64,000 bases of DNA from Actinopolymorpha alba DSM 45243 (GCF_000373925.1 NZ_KB892768.1:1-64000); one strand, 5' to 3'; positions 33,424-42,775 are shown, numbered from the stretch's first letter. A program made the numbers and translations. The notes: a model not told the origin generated them from the letters alone.

Positions 33424-34467
33424 CTAACCAGAGACGCTGCCCAACGCATACCGGGACAGAAACGCCAACCCCACGCCGGCGGCGTCGATGCCGCACTGCC
33501 GTTGGTTTGGCCAGACGTGACCGCACCGATGGGTGACGATCTCGACCACCGAACCCGGCGCCCGCGCGATCACCCGGCCCGGCAGGTCTGGCACCGGTGA
33601 GAACGACATACCGAGCCAGGCCACCTTCCCGCCCTGGTAGGGAACCACCTCGTCGACCAGGCCGTGGACCTGCAGGTAGTGGATCGGGGCGCCGCCCGCG
33701 CACTGGGTGACGAGCTGCCCGGCAACGCCGAAGCCGGCCGCGAAGAGGTCAGGGCGTTCACACAGCGCGCGCAACGTCATCATGGCGCCGTTGGAGAAGC
33801 CGGTCAGGTAGATCCGCCTCGGGTCGATGTCAGGCACCCGCTGCTGGACGTCCGCCACGAGGTCCGCGAGGTACCCCACGTCGTCCATCTCGTGCGACTG
33901 AGCCCATCCGCAACACCCGCCGGCGTTCCAGGATCTGTTCGGGCCGATGCCGTACGCCACCACGAAGCCCTGCCCGCGCGCCCGGGCCTGGAAGCCAGCC
34001 GCCTTCTCCAGGCGCGTCCAGGTGCCGCCGAAGGAGTGGAGTACGACGAGGAGCGGCCGGCCGGTGCCGCTCCGGCGTACCGCGGTGTCCTGCTGCGCGG
34101 GGAGGACGTAGACCCGGCCGCTCGCCAACCGGACCACACCCGGGGTCGGGAGCGAGCTGGTCGGCAGGGCGCTCGGGCCGGTCGGCGGCGTGGTGCCTGC
34201 GGGGTCTGTTCCTGGGTCCGTTCTTGACCGCGGGGTTGAGCCGGTGGTCGGCCCAGGGCTGGGCAGGCCGACGCGGTTGGCTCCCGTGCGGCCCTGCGCA
34301 CCCGTCTGGTGTCCAGGGTCCGTCTGGTCGCCGGCTGGCACACCCGGGCTGGGCGAGGCCGGCCCGACCAGGCCGCCGGTCCACGATGCGCATCCGGCGA
34401 GGACGGTCAACGACAACAACACCGTCACGAGGACGGCCGGGGTGAGGACTCGCCCTCGCTGCGGCAT
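33424..34467 (-). CDS. LpqC-like lipoprotein esterase (PHB depolymerase family)
   Basis: Secreted lipoprotein esterase, 347 residues from ATG 34467. A signal peptide with lipobox L-A-G-C (about residues 23-26) is followed by a ~80-residue Pro/Thr/Gly-rich linker and an alpha/beta-hydrolase domain. The domain has V-V-L-H-S-F-G-G, a nucleophile elbow [15 protein letters not shown] and a C-terminal G-H-V-W-P catalytic His, the esterase/PHB-depolymerase pattern of mycobacterial Lpq[11 protein letters not shown] segment with the paired Cys, typical of the group, is present. Likely acts at the cell surface on ester polymers or acetylated substrates. Confidence 0.88.
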   Translation of the reverse strand: MPQRGRVLTPAVLVTVLLSLTVLAGCASWTGGLVGPASPSPGVPAGDQTDPGHQTGAQGRTGANRVGLPSPGPTTGSTPRSRTDPGTDPAGTTPPTGPSALPTSSLPTPGVVRLASGRVYVLPAQQDTAVRRSGTGRPLLVVLHSFGGTWTRLEKAAGFQARARGQGFVVAYGIGPNRSWNAGGCCGWAQSHEMDDVGYLADLVADVQQRVPDIDPRRIYLTGFSNGAMMTLRALCERPDLFAAGFGVAGQLVTQCAGGAPIHYLQVHGLVDEVVPYQGGKVAWLGMSFSPVPDLPGRVIARAPGSVVEIVTHRCGHVWPNQRQCGIDAAGVGLAFLSRYALGSVSG

Positions 34468-34577
34468 GGCGTGACGATAACCGGTCTCGATCAACGTCGC
34501 GCGCCGATCGGTGGGCGCGCGAGGTTACGTCTCACCTGCTCGAGCTTCGTCTCACACTCTGGTCGATCCAGGGTGCT

Positions 34578-34685
34578 GTCTCACATTGTCTACACCCTGC
34601 GGGTACTTCACATGGCTAGTACCTGCTTTGCACGGCGTCCATGCCGCGTGAAGCCCCTAATGACCACGTATACGTGGTCATTAGG
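34578..34685. repeat. mosaic repeat: GTCTCACAT arm plus perfect 30-bp palindrome
   Basis: 34578-34596 reads GTCTCACATTGTCTACACC, one arm of the second repeat family (also at 59044 and 59151). About 60 bases later, 34656-34685 is a perfect palindrome with halves CCTAATGACCACGTA and TACGTGGTCATTAGG, a member of the AATGATCACG family. Between them CTTCACATGG and CCATGCCGCGTGAAG can pair in part. The element lies in the shared upstream region of the divergent LpqC-like and P-loop kinase genes, so it could also act as an operator. Confidence 0.8.
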
Positions 34686-34742
34686 AGGGGCCGGCCCCCT
34701 CCGGAAAGCCGGATCTGCGGGACACGCCCTAGCCTGCTGCCC

Positions 34743-35432
34743 GTGACAGACCTCCCCGGCAGCCTCCGACCTGGCGTACCCCATCCGCTCGCGTACGTGG
34801 CCGACGTCGTCCACGCCGCGCGGCCCCGGCTGGGCACGGTCCGGTTGGTCTGTATCGACGGGCCGGCGTGTTCGGGCAAGACCACCCTGGCGAGCCGGCT
34901 CGCGCGCGCCCTCGACCTCGTCCCCGCCGTGCAGGTCCTCCACATGGACGACCTCTACGAAGGGTGGGACGGGCTGCCAGGTGTCTGGGAGCGGCTGGAG
35001 AAATGGGTGCTCGCTCCCCTGCGGGCCGGGCGACCCGGGCGGTACCGGCGCTATGACTGGCAGCGCGGAGAGTACGCCGAGTGGCACGACGTCCCCCTCG
35101 GTCTCGCGCTCATCGTCGAGGGGGTCGGTTCGGCGGATCGTCCGGTCGATGCCGACGCGGTCCTCAAGGTGTGGGTCGACGCGCCGACCGCCCTGCGGTT
35201 CGAACGCGGCGTGGCCCGGGACAACGGCGGCTTCGGGCCGTACTGGCACGGGTGGGCAGAAGCCGAGCGGGTGCACTTCGCCACCGAACGCACCGCGGAG
35301 CGAGCGGACCTGCTCGTCGACGGCGCGCCGGACGTGGCGTACGACCCGGAGACGGAGGTGGTGCTCCTCGGCGGCACCTCGCGGCCCGCGGGTCGAGACG
35401 GTCAGCGCCGCTCGCCGGTCTCCTCCGCGTAG
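34743..35432 (+). CDS. uridine kinase-like P-loop NTPase
   Basis: A 229-residue protein with Walker A G-P-A-C-S-G-K-T-T at about residues 43-51, L-H-M-D-D-L-Y-E-G-W and W-x-x-x-L-V-E-G-V-G-S, the pattern of the uridine kinase/(d)NMP-kinase-like superfamily. The D-D-L-Y segment is the base/sugar site in uridine kinases. The start is a GTG (V-T-D-L-P-G-S); the ORF to 34641 would translate the palindromic repeat (N-D-H-V-Y-V-V-I) and is rejected. The 3' end overlaps that of the convergent CoA-transferase gene by 31 bases. Real substrate uncertain. Confidence 0.82.
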   Translation: MTDLPGSLRPGVPHPLAYVADVVHAARPRLGTVRLVCIDGPACSGKTTLASRLARALDLVPAVQVLHMDDLYEGWDGLPGVWERLEKWVLAPLRAGRPGRYRRYDWQRGEYAEWHDVPLGLALIVEGVGSADRPVDADAVLKVWVDAPTALRFERGVARDNGGFGPYWHGWAEAERVHFATERTAERADLLVDGAPDVAYDPETEVVLLGGTSRPAGRDGQRRSPVSSA

Positions 35433-36619
35433 GACTCAGCCGATTCTTCCGCGGAGGTGACCATGTCGAGCCAGGCAAGGACCTCGGCGGTGTGCTGGCC
35501 CAGCGTCGGCGGGGCGAGGTTCACCGGGACCCCACCCGCGTAGGGGTTGTCGTCGAGCCGGATCGCCGGACCGGGGATCCTGATCCGCCCGAGCGTGGCA
35601 TGGTCGACCTCGACGACCAGCCCCTGCGAGCGGGTCTGCTCCCAGTCGTAGACCTGGTCCAAGGTCTTCACCTCACCCGCGGGTACGCCGAGGCGCGCCA
35701 GTTGGCGCAGCAGGTTCGCGACCGGCCAGCGTGCGAAGGACCTCTCCACGGCGGCGACCACCGCCTCGTGATTGCCCACGCGTTCGGCGTTCGAGGCAAA
35801 TCCCGGCTCGTCCGCGGGGAGCCCGAACGCCGCCGCGAACGTCCGCCAGAGCCCTTCGCTGCCGACCGAGATCTGCACGATGCCGTCAGCGCAGCGGAAG
35901 AGTCCGTACGGGCAGATCGACGGGTGGTGGTTGCCCTGTGCGCGCGGCACCTCCCCCGCGACCGTGTACCTCGTGCCCTGGTAGGCGTGCACACCGACGA
36001 TCGCGGCGAGGAGGGAGGTACGAACGACCCGCCCGCGACCGGTGCGGGTCCGCTCGTGGAGTGCGGCGACCACGCCGTACGCGCCGTACATCCCGGCGAG
36101 GAGATCCGCGATCGGGACGCCCACCCGGAGCGGCTCGTCAGGACTCGCCCCGGTGAGCGACATCAGGCCGCCCTCCCCCTGCGCGATCTGGTCGTACCCC
36201 GCCCGCGCACCCTCCGGACCGTCGTGCCCGAAGCCGGTGATGGAGAGGATGACCAGGCGGGGGTTCAGCTCGGTCAGGCGCGACGGAGAGAAACCGAGCC
36301 GCTCGAGGACGCCGGGGCGGAAGTTCTCGACCAGGACGTCGGCGTGGCGGAGCAGGCGTTCGAGGTGGTGCCGGCCGTCGGTGTCCTTGAGGTCGAGGAC
36401 GACCGACTCCTTGTTCCGGTTGCAGGAAAGGAAGTACGTCGCCTCCGGCGTGTCCGGCGGCCCCACGAAGGGTGGGCCCCAGCCGCGTGAGTCGTCGCCC
36501 TCGGGACGCTCCACCTTGATCACCCGTGCGCCGAGATCGCCGAGCATCATCGCGGCATGCGGCCCGGCAAGGGCGCGGGACAGATCGACGACCACCACGT
36601 CCGACAACGGTCCGGGCAC
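35402..36619 (-). CDS. class III CoA-transferase (CaiB/BaiF family)
   Basis: Family III CoA-transferase, 405 residues. Diagnostic: L-S-R-A-L-A-G-P-H-A-A-M-M-L-G-D-L-G-A at the N terminus, V-I-K-V-E-R-P-E-G-D-D, N-R-N-K-E-S-V-V-L-D-L-K, E-N-F-R-P-G-V, and G-Y-D-Q-I-A-Q-G-E-G-G-L-M, where the central Asp of Y-D would carry the CoA-thioester intermediate. Transfers CoA between carboxylic acids; the substrates are unknown. GTG at 36619 has AAGGAGG 6 bases upstream; the extension to 36697 is not needed. Stands alone; convergent with the P-loop kinase. Confidence 0.9.
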   Translation of the reverse strand: MPGPLSDVVVVDLSRALAGPHAAMMLGDLGARVIKVERPEGDDSRGWGPPFVGPPDTPEATYFLSCNRNKESVVLDLKDTDGRHHLERLLRHADVLVENFRPGVLERLGFSPSRLTELNPRLVILSITGFGHDGPEGARAGYDQIAQGEGGLMSLTGASPDEPLRVGVPIADLLAGMYGAYGVVAALHERTRTGRGRVVRTSLLAAIVGVHAYQGTRYTVAGEVPRAQGNHHPSICPYGLFRCADGIVQISVGSEGLWRTFAAAFGLPADEPGFASNAERVGNHEAVVAAVERSFARWPVANLLRQLARLGVPAGEVKTLDQVYDWEQTRSQGLVVEVDHATLGRIRIPGPAIRLDDNPYAGGVPVNLAPPTLGQHTAEVLAWLDMVTSAEESAESYAEETGERR

Positions 36620-36992
36620 GAGCACCCTCCTTGACGTCCGACCGGCTGGGCGAATTTCGTTCGGCGTACCTTGCTCGGTGCATCTCACTCGGTGCATCGC
36701 GTTCGGCGTTTTCGCGTTGGGCCTCTCGTCATGATCACCGGCCGGACCCCGAACAAAACAGCCGCGGTCGGAATTCGTCCGCCAATGGTCGCGCCGCTCC
36801 GGGTAACCTTCCGGCGAATTCTCCCGGGCTTTCTGTGCACCCGATTCCGCCTTTTACGGACCAGAATTCCAGAAAAGGCCACCGGGCGAGGATTGGGATT
36901 TTAGCTTGTTCATCAGGAACGCTTCACCACCGCATTCCTTCCCGGCGTGGTGTACGACGACCGGTCCGGTCAGCGAAATCGAGGTGGAATTC
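36620..36992. other. 373-base divergent promoter region
   Basis: No gene is supported. A short direct repeat CTCGGTGCAT occurs twice about 15 bases apart (around 36674-36698) between TTCGGCGT copies. The second half is less G+C-rich (long T and A runs near 36840-36905) and should hold the multicopper oxidase promoter. No metal-regulator box could be named with confidence. Confidence 0.4.
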
Positions 36993-39041
36993 GTGCGGCT
37001 TTTCCCAAGGCCTTCGCCCGGCCGGACATCCATGTTCACCCGGCGGCAACTCCTGCGGACCGGGACCGTTGCCGGCGCATCGGCGTTCACTGGGCCGGTT
37101 CTGCGTGGTGATCGTCGTACTTCCACGGAGGAGGCGCCACCAGCCGCACACGACGGGTTGCTCGACCCGGCCAGAATCCCGAAGTACGTCACACCGCTGT
37201 TCGTCGTGCCGCCCATGCCGCCCGCTGCCGGTGAACCAGGCATGGACGTCTACCACATCGCGGCGCGGGAATTCGTCCAGCAGATCCTGCCGGACGGATT
37301 TCCCGCGACCACGGTGTTCGGGTACGGCTCGGCCCGCGACCCTGCCACCTTCCGGTATCCGGGATACACCATCGAGGCGATTGTCGGGCGGCCGGTTCGC
37401 GTCACCTGGGCCAACCAGCTGATGTCATCCTCGGGGAAGTTCCGTCCGCACCTTCTGCCGGTCGACCCCAGCATCCTGTGGGCCAACCCGCCGGGAGGTG
37501 TCCACGGGCGCGACAGCCGCCCCACGTTCAGACGTACGCCCGGGCCCTACCGCGGTCCGGTGCCGTTCGTCACCCACCTGCACGGAGGGCACAACGTCGA
37601 GGAAAGCGACGGCTACCCCGAAGCGTGGTACCTGCCACCGGCGCGGGACATCCCGCTCGGCTTCGCCCGCGTCGGCACGGTCTATGAGCGCTACCGCGAG
37701 GAGGCGCGGGAACGGACCGGAGTCGTCTGGAAGCCGGGCAGCGCGGTCTTCCAGTACGCCAACGACCAGCGGGCGACCACCCTCTGGTACCACAGCCACG
37801 AACTCGGCCTGACCCGCCTCAACGTCTACGCGGGCCTCGCCGGCCTCTACCTCCTGCGTGGTGGTCTCGCCGACCTGCCGGCCGGCGTGCTCCCCGGCCC
37901 GGCGCCCCGCCTGTCGGACCTGCCCGGCAGCCGGGCCTACGAAGTGCCGCTGGTGATCGCGGACCGGTCGTTCACCACTGACGGCTCGTTGTTCTTTCCG
38001 CGCAGTCGGGGCTTCTTCGGTGACGTACCGCCCGAGGGGCCGTTCGTCCCCACCACCGACGTGCCCCCGATCTGGAACCCGGAGTTCTTCGGCACCACCA
38101 TGGTGGTCAACGGCACCACCTGGCCGGCGTTCGAGGTCGAGCCGCGGAGGTACCGCCTGCGGCTACTCAACGCGTGCAACACCCGCACGCTCATCCTGAA
38201 GATCGTGACGGATCCGCTCGCTCCCCGCCCGGTCGAGCCCGCGGTGCCGCTGTGGATGCTGGGCAGCGATGGCGGCTTCCTGCCCACGCCGGTGCCCCTC
38301 GATTCCGTGCTCCTCGGCGTGGGCGAACGCGCCGACGTGCTCGTCGACCTCACGGGCCTGCGTCCGGGCACCGGGCTCTACCTCATCAACGAAGGCCCCG
38401 ACGAGCCGTATGGCGGCGGCACTCCGGGCGTGACCTTCGCACCCGCCGATCCGGCGACGACCGGGCAGGTGATGCGGCTGGAGGTGATCCGGCCAGCATC
38501 GGTTGACACGAGCGTGCCACCCGACCAGCTCCGGTTGCCGACCCTGATCCCGCTCGGGCCGGCTACCCGAACCCGCCAGGTCTCCATGAACGAGATGGAG
38601 TCGGTGTTCTTCGCGGACGCGCCGACCGAGGTCCTGCTCGGGACCCTGGACTCGACCGGCGCCGGCCGGCCGCTCCCCTGGGACGCACCGGTGACCGAGG
38701 ATCCCGAGCTGAACTCCACCGAGATCTGGGAGCTGCACAACTTCACCAACGACGGCCACCCGATCCACCTGCATCTGGTGCAGTTCCAGGTGCTCAACCG
38801 GCAGCGGTTCGACGGGCCGGTCAGGCCAGCTGAGAGTTCGGAGAGTGGGTACAAGGACACTGTCCTCGCCCTGCCCGGTGAGATCACCCGGATCAAGGCG
38901 ACGTTCGACCAGCGCGGTCAATTCGTGTGGCACTGCCACATCCTCGATCACGAGGACAGCGAGATGATGCGTCCGTATCACGTCGGACCACCGTCTGGTG
39001 CCAGTCAGACCCACGCCGGCCAGGGACCCTACGACCGGTAG
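36993..39041 (+). CDS. multicopper oxidase (CotA/bilirubin-oxidase type, Tat-exported)
   Basis: Extracytoplasmic copper oxidase of ~682 residues. A Tat-type signal (T-R-R-Q-L-L-R-T-G-T-V-A-G) is followed by three cupredoxin domains. Copper ligands appear in the standard four motifs: T-H-L-H-G-G-H-N, Y-H-S-H-E-L-G, H-P-I-H-L-H-L and H-C-H-I-L-D-H-E-D-S-E-M-M, the last ending in Met as axial type-1 ligand. All needed His residues are present, so it should be active, perhaps on phenols, bilirubin-like compounds or Mn/Cu. GTG 36993 (GAGGTGG upstream) is preferred; ATG 37032 is the next choice; the ORF opens at 36906. Confidence 0.93.
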   Translation: MRLFPRPSPGRTSMFTRRQLLRTGTVAGASAFTGPVLRGDRRTSTEEAPPAAHDGLLDPARIPKYVTPLFVVPPMPPAAGEPGMDVYHIAAREFVQQILPDGFPATTVFGYGSARDPATFRYPGYTIEAIVGRPVRVTWANQLMSSSGKFRPHLLPVDPSILWANPPGGVHGRDSRPTFRRTPGPYRGPVPFVTHLHGGHNVEESDGYPEAWYLPPARDIPLGFARVGTVYERYREEARERTGVVWKPGSAVFQYANDQRATTLWYHSHELGLTRLNVYAGLAGLYLLRGGLADLPAGVLPGPAPRLSDLPGSRAYEVPLVIADRSFTTDGSLFFPRSRGFFGDVPPEGPFVPTTDVPPIWNPEFFGTTMVVNGTTWPAFEVEPRRYRLRLLNACNTRTLILKIVTDPLAPRPVEPAVPLWMLGSDGGFLPTPVPLDSVLLGVGERADVLVDLTGLRPGTGLYLINEGPDEPYGGGTPGVTFAPADPATTGQVMRLEVIRPASVDTSVPPDQLRLPTLIPLGPATRTRQVSMNEMESVFFADAPTEVLLGTLDSTGAGRPLPWDAPVTEDPELNSTEIWELHNFTNDGHPIHLHLVQFQVLNRQRFDGPVRPAESSESGYKDTVLALPGEITRIKATFDQRGQFVWHCHILDHEDSEMMRPYHVGPPSGASQTHAGQGPYDR

Positions 39042-39088
39042 CGTCCCCTTCGACCTGTGGTCACGAGATTCCAGAGAGGACGCTGTTG

Positions 39089-40000
39089 ATGGTTCGCAAA
39101 GCGGTCATCCCGGTCGCGGGGCTTGGTACCCGGCTGCTGCCGTTGACGAAGGCCCTGCCCAAGGAGATGCTGCCTATCCTCGACAAGCCTGTCCTCCAGC
39201 ACACGATCGAGGAGCTCGTCGCCTCCGGCATCGACGACATCACGATCGTCACCTCAACCCGCAAGGCCCTTGTCCAGCAGCACTTCGCGCCCGACGACGA
39301 CCTCGACATCCGGCTCCGCGCCGACGGCAAGTCCCAACTCGCGGACGACCTGCAGGAGGTCACCTCCCTCGCCCGGATCACCTACCTCTACCAGGACGGG
39401 CCGTACGGCAACGGCACGCCGGTGCTGAACGCCGCCCGCATCGTCGGCGACGAACCCTTCATGGTCTTGTGGGCGGACGACGTGTTCACCTCGGAGGTGC
39501 CGCGTGCCCAGCAGTTGATCGCCGCGTACGAACGCACCCGCGCGCCCGTCCTCGGCCTGATGCCGATGGATCCGAGCGAGTCCCACCGCTACGGCGTCCC
39601 CATCGTCGAGGACGAGCTGGGCGCGGGGCTGCTGCGCATCTCCGGGATCGTGGAGAAACCTCGGCCGGAGGAGGCGCCGTCGGCGTACGCCTCGATCGGC
39701 GGGTACGTCGTAACGCCCGGCATCGTCGCCGAGCTCGAGCTGCAGGCCGAACGCCACCTCCACTCGCCCAACGGCGAGGTCTACCTCTCCACCGCCATCC
39801 ACGAGCACGCCCGCACGAGCCCGGTCTTCGGGCAGGTGATCGACGGCACCTGGTGGGACACGGGTAACCCGCTGGGGTATCTCCGCGCGCAGTTCGCCGC
39901 CGCGCTGGCTCACCCGGAGTACGGCCCCGAGCTGCGCAAGCTGGCCCGCGAGGGCAACGATCTCTTCACCCGTGCCACCGGGTCCGAGGAGCGGCCGTAG
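39089..40000 (+). CDS. galU: UTP--glucose-1-phosphate uridylyltransferase
   Basis: Forms UDP-glucose from UTP and glucose-1-phosphate for cell-envelope glycans. 303 residues: nucleotide loop A-G-L-G-T-R-L-L-P-L-T-K-A-L-P-K-E-M, D-K-P-V-L-Q, G-N-G-T-P-V-L, D-D-V-F, V-E-K-P and T-W-W-D-T-G-N-P-L-G-Y-L, as in bacterial GalU. ATG 39089 follows AGAGAGGA. It starts 47 bases after the multicopper oxidase stop and may share its transcript; a hairpin follows it. Confidence 0.95.
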   Translation: MVRKAVIPVAGLGTRLLPLTKALPKEMLPILDKPVLQHTIEELVASGIDDITIVTSTRKALVQQHFAPDDDLDIRLRADGKSQLADDLQEVTSLARITYLYQDGPYGNGTPVLNAARIVGDEPFMVLWADDVFTSEVPRAQQLIAAYERTRAPVLGLMPMDPSESHRYGVPIVEDELGAGLLRISGIVEKPRPEEAPSAYASIGGYVVTPGIVAELELQAERHLHSPNGEVYLSTAIHEHARTSPVFGQVIDGTWWDTGNPLGYLRAQFAAALAHPEYGPELRKLAREGNDLFTRATGSEERP

Positions 40001-40035
40001 CAGCGGTCGCCGTTCGGGCGATGAGTTTTCCCTTC

Positions 40036-40059
40036 GCTCACCGGTCTGATCCGGTGAGC
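40036..40059. terminator. stem-loop between galU and the TauE-like gene
   Basis: GCTCACCGG, loop TCTGAT, CCGGTGAGC: a perfect 9-bp stem between two convergent genes, 36 bases after the galU stop. It is likely a terminator for galU and possibly for the opposite gene as well. A T-run is absent, as is usual in high-GC actinobacteria. Confidence 0.75.
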
Positions 40060-40106
40060 GAGCCCTCGGCGCAACCGGAGGTCACCCGGGCGCGTCGGCG
40101 CCGCGG

Positions 40107-40859
40107 TCATCGGTGGAAAAGTAGGAGCCCAGTCGCGAGGAGAGCGAGAGCTGTGCCGTAGACCCGGGTAAGCCGTTGTGGGTTGGCGCGGATGGCCAGG
40201 CGGGCGCCGAGGTAGGCGAGCGGCGCTGCCGCGGCCGCATACACGGCGGTGATCGACCAGTCGATGTGGCCGAGCGCCCAGTGGGTGACTGTGCCCGGCA
40301 CCGCGAGCGCGGCGGAAACCGCCAGCGACGTCGCAAGGGCCCGCTTGATCGGCAGGCGGAGAACGACCAGGTAGAGCGGCGTGAGGAGGAAGCCGCCGCT
40401 GTTGGCAAGGAGCCCTGAGAACACGCCGACCGCAGCGGCGACCAGGATCAACCGGACCCGGAACATCCCGGCGTCCTCACCGACGCGCTCAGACGGCTCC
40501 CGGGGAAAGACCGCCAACCGTACGCCGATGGCCGCGATCACACCTTCGGTGATCTGTATGAGAAGAGGTCCGCCGACGTACGGAGTGAGCAGCGCACCGC
40601 CCACCGTCGCCGGAAGTCCGATGGCGATGCTCCAGGTCACCGTCCGCCGGTCCACGTAGCCGCGTTCCCAGTAGGCCCGCGATGCGGCCAGCGCGATCAG
40701 CACAGCGGCCGGGAGAGGCGAGGCCAACGCTACGAACGCCGGTACTCCCACAACGTGCAGGAGAAGAGTACCCACCGCCGAACCACCAGCACCGAACAGC
40801 CCGCCGAAGAAGCCCACCCCGCCACCGATCACGGCGATGATCCACCAGGGCGAGGCCAT
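40107..40859 (-). CDS. TauE/SafE-family sulfite/anion exporter
   Basis: A 250-residue membrane protein with about 8 hydrophobic segments. G-G-G-V-G-F-F-G-G-L-F-G-A-G-G-S near the N terminus and S-G-L-L-A-N-S-G-G-F-L-L-T-P-L in the middle are the duplicated TauE motifs. The family moves sulfite, sulfoacetate or other organic anions across the membrane; the substrate here cannot be assigned. ATG 40859 is chosen; the longer frame to 41210 passes through the broken TetR sequence. No sulfur-metabolism gene is adjacent. Confidence 0.85.
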   Translation of the reverse strand: MASPWWIIAVIGGGVGFFGGLFGAGGSAVGTLLLHVVGVPAFVALASPLPAAVLIALAASRAYWERGYVDRRTVTWSIAIGLPATVGGALLTPYVGGPLLIQITEGVIAAIGVRLAVFPREPSERVGEDAGMFRVRLILVAAAVGVFSGLLANSGGFLLTPLYLVVLRLPIKRALATSLAVSAALAVPGTVTHWALGHIDWSITAVYAAAAAPLAYLGARLAIRANPQRLTRVYGTALALLATGLLLFHR

Positions 40860-41169
40860 CAGGCCACCGCCAAACGCCCTGGCCGGCCGTGGCGCGCAAC
40901 CCGTTCGCTCACACTCCCCAACGCCCGCAGTCCATGCCTTCCGAGGCTGCGTAACCCGCGCCATCGCCGGGCACCGATACCTTCGGATCGTCCCAATCCT
41001 CCGAGACCGGTACCCCGCCAGGCACAGGGCTCTAACTCCCAGAGTGCTGGGCCTCGGTCCCTCCTCCGACGCCGGATGGGCTCCGGGCCCGGGGCTTAGG
41101 GCTTGGGGCTCGGGGCCTGGGGCAGCCCGATGAGGTCGGCCATCAAGGAGGTCTGGTGGTCGAAACAAG

Positions 41170-41280
41170 CGTCGGCTCGGAAAGTACCGGTAGACGGCCG
41201 ACGACACCATGCCGAGGTCACGGGCGACTGCCCGAAGCGACAGGTCCGCCCCGTCGCTGGCGCCGGCATGGCCTGGGGCA
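41170..41280 (-). pseudogene. TetR-family regulator remnant (DNA-binding helix only)
   Basis: A minus-strand frame reads G-A-D-L-S-L-R-A-V-A-R-D-L-G-M-V-S-S-A-V-Y-R-Y-F-P-S-R, the TetR_N helix-turn-helix. Right after P-S-R the frame shifts: the next sequence continues in another frame and soon loses all similarity, and the ligand-binding domain is missing. A few residues before it (A-P-G-H-A-G-A-S-D) are not a usual TetR start. It lies between the TauE-like gene and the divergent reductase gene, so it may once have regulated one of them. The remaining sequence from 40860 to 41340 holds no gene. Confidence 0.75.
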
Positions 41281-41340
41281 CGCTTGCGTCAGATGAGAGC
41301 GGCGCTCTCGATTCATTCCATTGATCAAACGGAGCTTCTG

Positions 41341-42282
41341 ATGTCGCTGCATGTCGTGGTCGGCGCCGGCTCGGTCGGCGGCGCGGCGGCGCGGTTGCTG
41401 GCCGAGCGTGGCGAGGAGGTACGGCTGATCAGCCGGCGTGGCGTCGGTCCCGATCGGCCGGGAATCGTGCGGATCGCCGCGGACGCGACCGACGCGGCAC
41501 GCCTCACCGAGCTGGCCGCCGAGGCGGTCGCGCTCTACAACTGCGTCAACCCGCCCTACCACCGCTGGCCAGTGGACTGGCCGCCGCTGGCGACGGCATT
41601 CCTGACTGCCTCCGAGCGCACCGGCGCGGTCCTCGCCACCGTCGGCAACCTGTACGGCTACGGCCCGGTGGCCGGCCCAATGACCGAGTCGATGCCACTC
41701 GCCGCCACGGGGGTGAAGGGCCGGGTCCGCGCCGCCATGTGGACCGACGCCCTCGACGCGCATCGAGCCGGACGGCTCCGCGCCACCGAGGTACGCGGCT
41801 CCGACTACCTCGGTGCCGGTGCGCAGACACCGTTCACCGTTATGGTGCTGCCCCGGGTGCTCGCCGGAAAGCGCGCCGCGATAGCGGCCGACCTGGACGC
41901 TCCGCACAGCTGGACGTACGTGCGCGACGTGGCCCGTACCCTGATCGCCGCCGCCACCGACCAGCAGGCCTGGGGTCGCCCGTGGCATGTGCCCAGCGCG
42001 CCGCCCGTCTCGGTGCGCGAACTGGCAGCGCGGGCCGCACAGCTGGCAGGTGCGCCCACCCCGAGGCTGACCCGGATGCCGTACCCGGCGTTGTGGCTCG
42101 GCGGCCTGACCAACCCGCTGGCGCGAGAACTACGCGAGACCGCCTATCAGTTCGACCGGCCGTTCCAGCTGGACTCCACCGCGGCCAGGGAGATGTTCGA
42201 TATCGAGCCCACCCCGCTCGACGAAGCCCTGCGCGAGACCATCGCCGCCCTCCGGGCCACCCCGGCGCCGATCGCCGGCTGA
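41341..42282 (+). CDS. NAD-dependent epimerase/dehydratase family protein
   Basis: A 313-residue Rossmann-fold protein of the extended/atypical SDR group. The dinucleotide motif is V-G-A-G-S-V-G-G-A-A-A at about 7-17, with A-D-A-T-D and Y-N-C-V-N-P-P-Y after it. A G-N-L-Y-G-Y-G and R-G-S-D-Y-L-G-A-G segment follow. The canonical Y-x3-K is not clearly present, so it may be an atypical SDR that binds NAD without oxidoreductase activity. ATG 41341 follows CGGAG. Regulation by the lost TetR protein upstream is a guess. Confidence 0.8.
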   Translation: MSLHVVVGAGSVGGAAARLLAERGEEVRLISRRGVGPDRPGIVRIAADATDAARLTELAAEAVALYNCVNPPYHRWPVDWPPLATAFLTASERTGAVLATVGNLYGYGPVAGPMTESMPLAATGVKGRVRAAMWTDALDAHRAGRLRATEVRGSDYLGAGAQTPFTVMVLPRVLAGKRAAIAADLDAPHSWTYVRDVARTLIAAATDQQAWGRPWHVPSAPPVSVRELAARAAQLAGAPTPRLTRMPYPALWLGGLTNPLARELRETAYQFDRPFQLDSTAAREMFDIEPTPLDEALRETIAALRATPAPIAG

Positions 42283-42317
42283 GGAGGCGAGCAGCGACTC
42301 AGGACGGTCCGGTCTGG

Positions 42318-42360
42318 CATCCACTGGCCAGGAGGTTGTTGATCTCCCGGCCAGTGGATG
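42318..42360. terminator. stem-loop between the epimerase and rnpB
   Basis: CATCCACTGGCC pairs perfectly with GGCCAGTGGATG around a 19-base loop. It abuts the 3' end of the RNase P RNA and lies between two convergent transcripts, so it could end both. Confidence 0.7.
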
Positions 42361-42775
42361 GAGCGGACGAGCCGGCCTGTAAGCCGGATTCTGTAATCGG
42401 CGGCCATCCCTCTCAGGTCGCCGTTGCCGGCGACTTCTAGCGGCCTACCCGCAGGCTCGGGCGGGCCGCCCTCAAACACCTGCGCGGGCCAGGATGCTCA
42501 GCGCCTCCTGGCCCTTCTTGGCCTTGCTCCGGGTGGGGTTTACCGAGCCACCTGAGTCACCCCAGGTGCTGGTGGTCTCTTACACCACCGTTTCACCCTT
42601 ACCCGCACCCCCGACCACATCGGGTCGAGGGCCGCTGGCGGTCTGCTTTCTGTGGCACTGTCCCGCGGGTCACCCCGGGTGGGTGTTACCCACCACCCTG
42701 CCCTGCGGAGTCCGGACTTTCCTCGGCGGAACGCTGGAAGCGCCCCGACGCGACCGCCCGGCCGGCTCGTCCGCG
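42361..42775 (-). ncRNA. rnpB: RNase P RNA (type A)
   Basis: The catalytic RNA of RNase P, which trims the 5' leader from pre-tRNA. On the minus strand the conserved GAGGAAAGTCCGG (42712-42724), ACAGAAAGCAGACC (about 42640-42656), GGTAAGGGTGAAA (about 42590-42605) and ACAGAATCCGGCTTACAG (about 42377-42394) cores are all present in order. Helix P1 is formed by GCGGACGAGCCGGC at the 5' end (42761-42774) pairing with GCCGGCTCGTCCGC at the 3' end (42363-42376), fixing both ends. Length is about 415 nt, normal for a high-GC actinobacterium. It follows the RNB-domain gene on the same strand. Confidence 0.97.

Noticed and set aside
34641-34742. Upstream extension of the P-loop kinase (N-D-H-V-Y-V-V-I)
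   Set aside because: Again repeat sequence in translation; the kinase similarity starts after the GTG at 34743.
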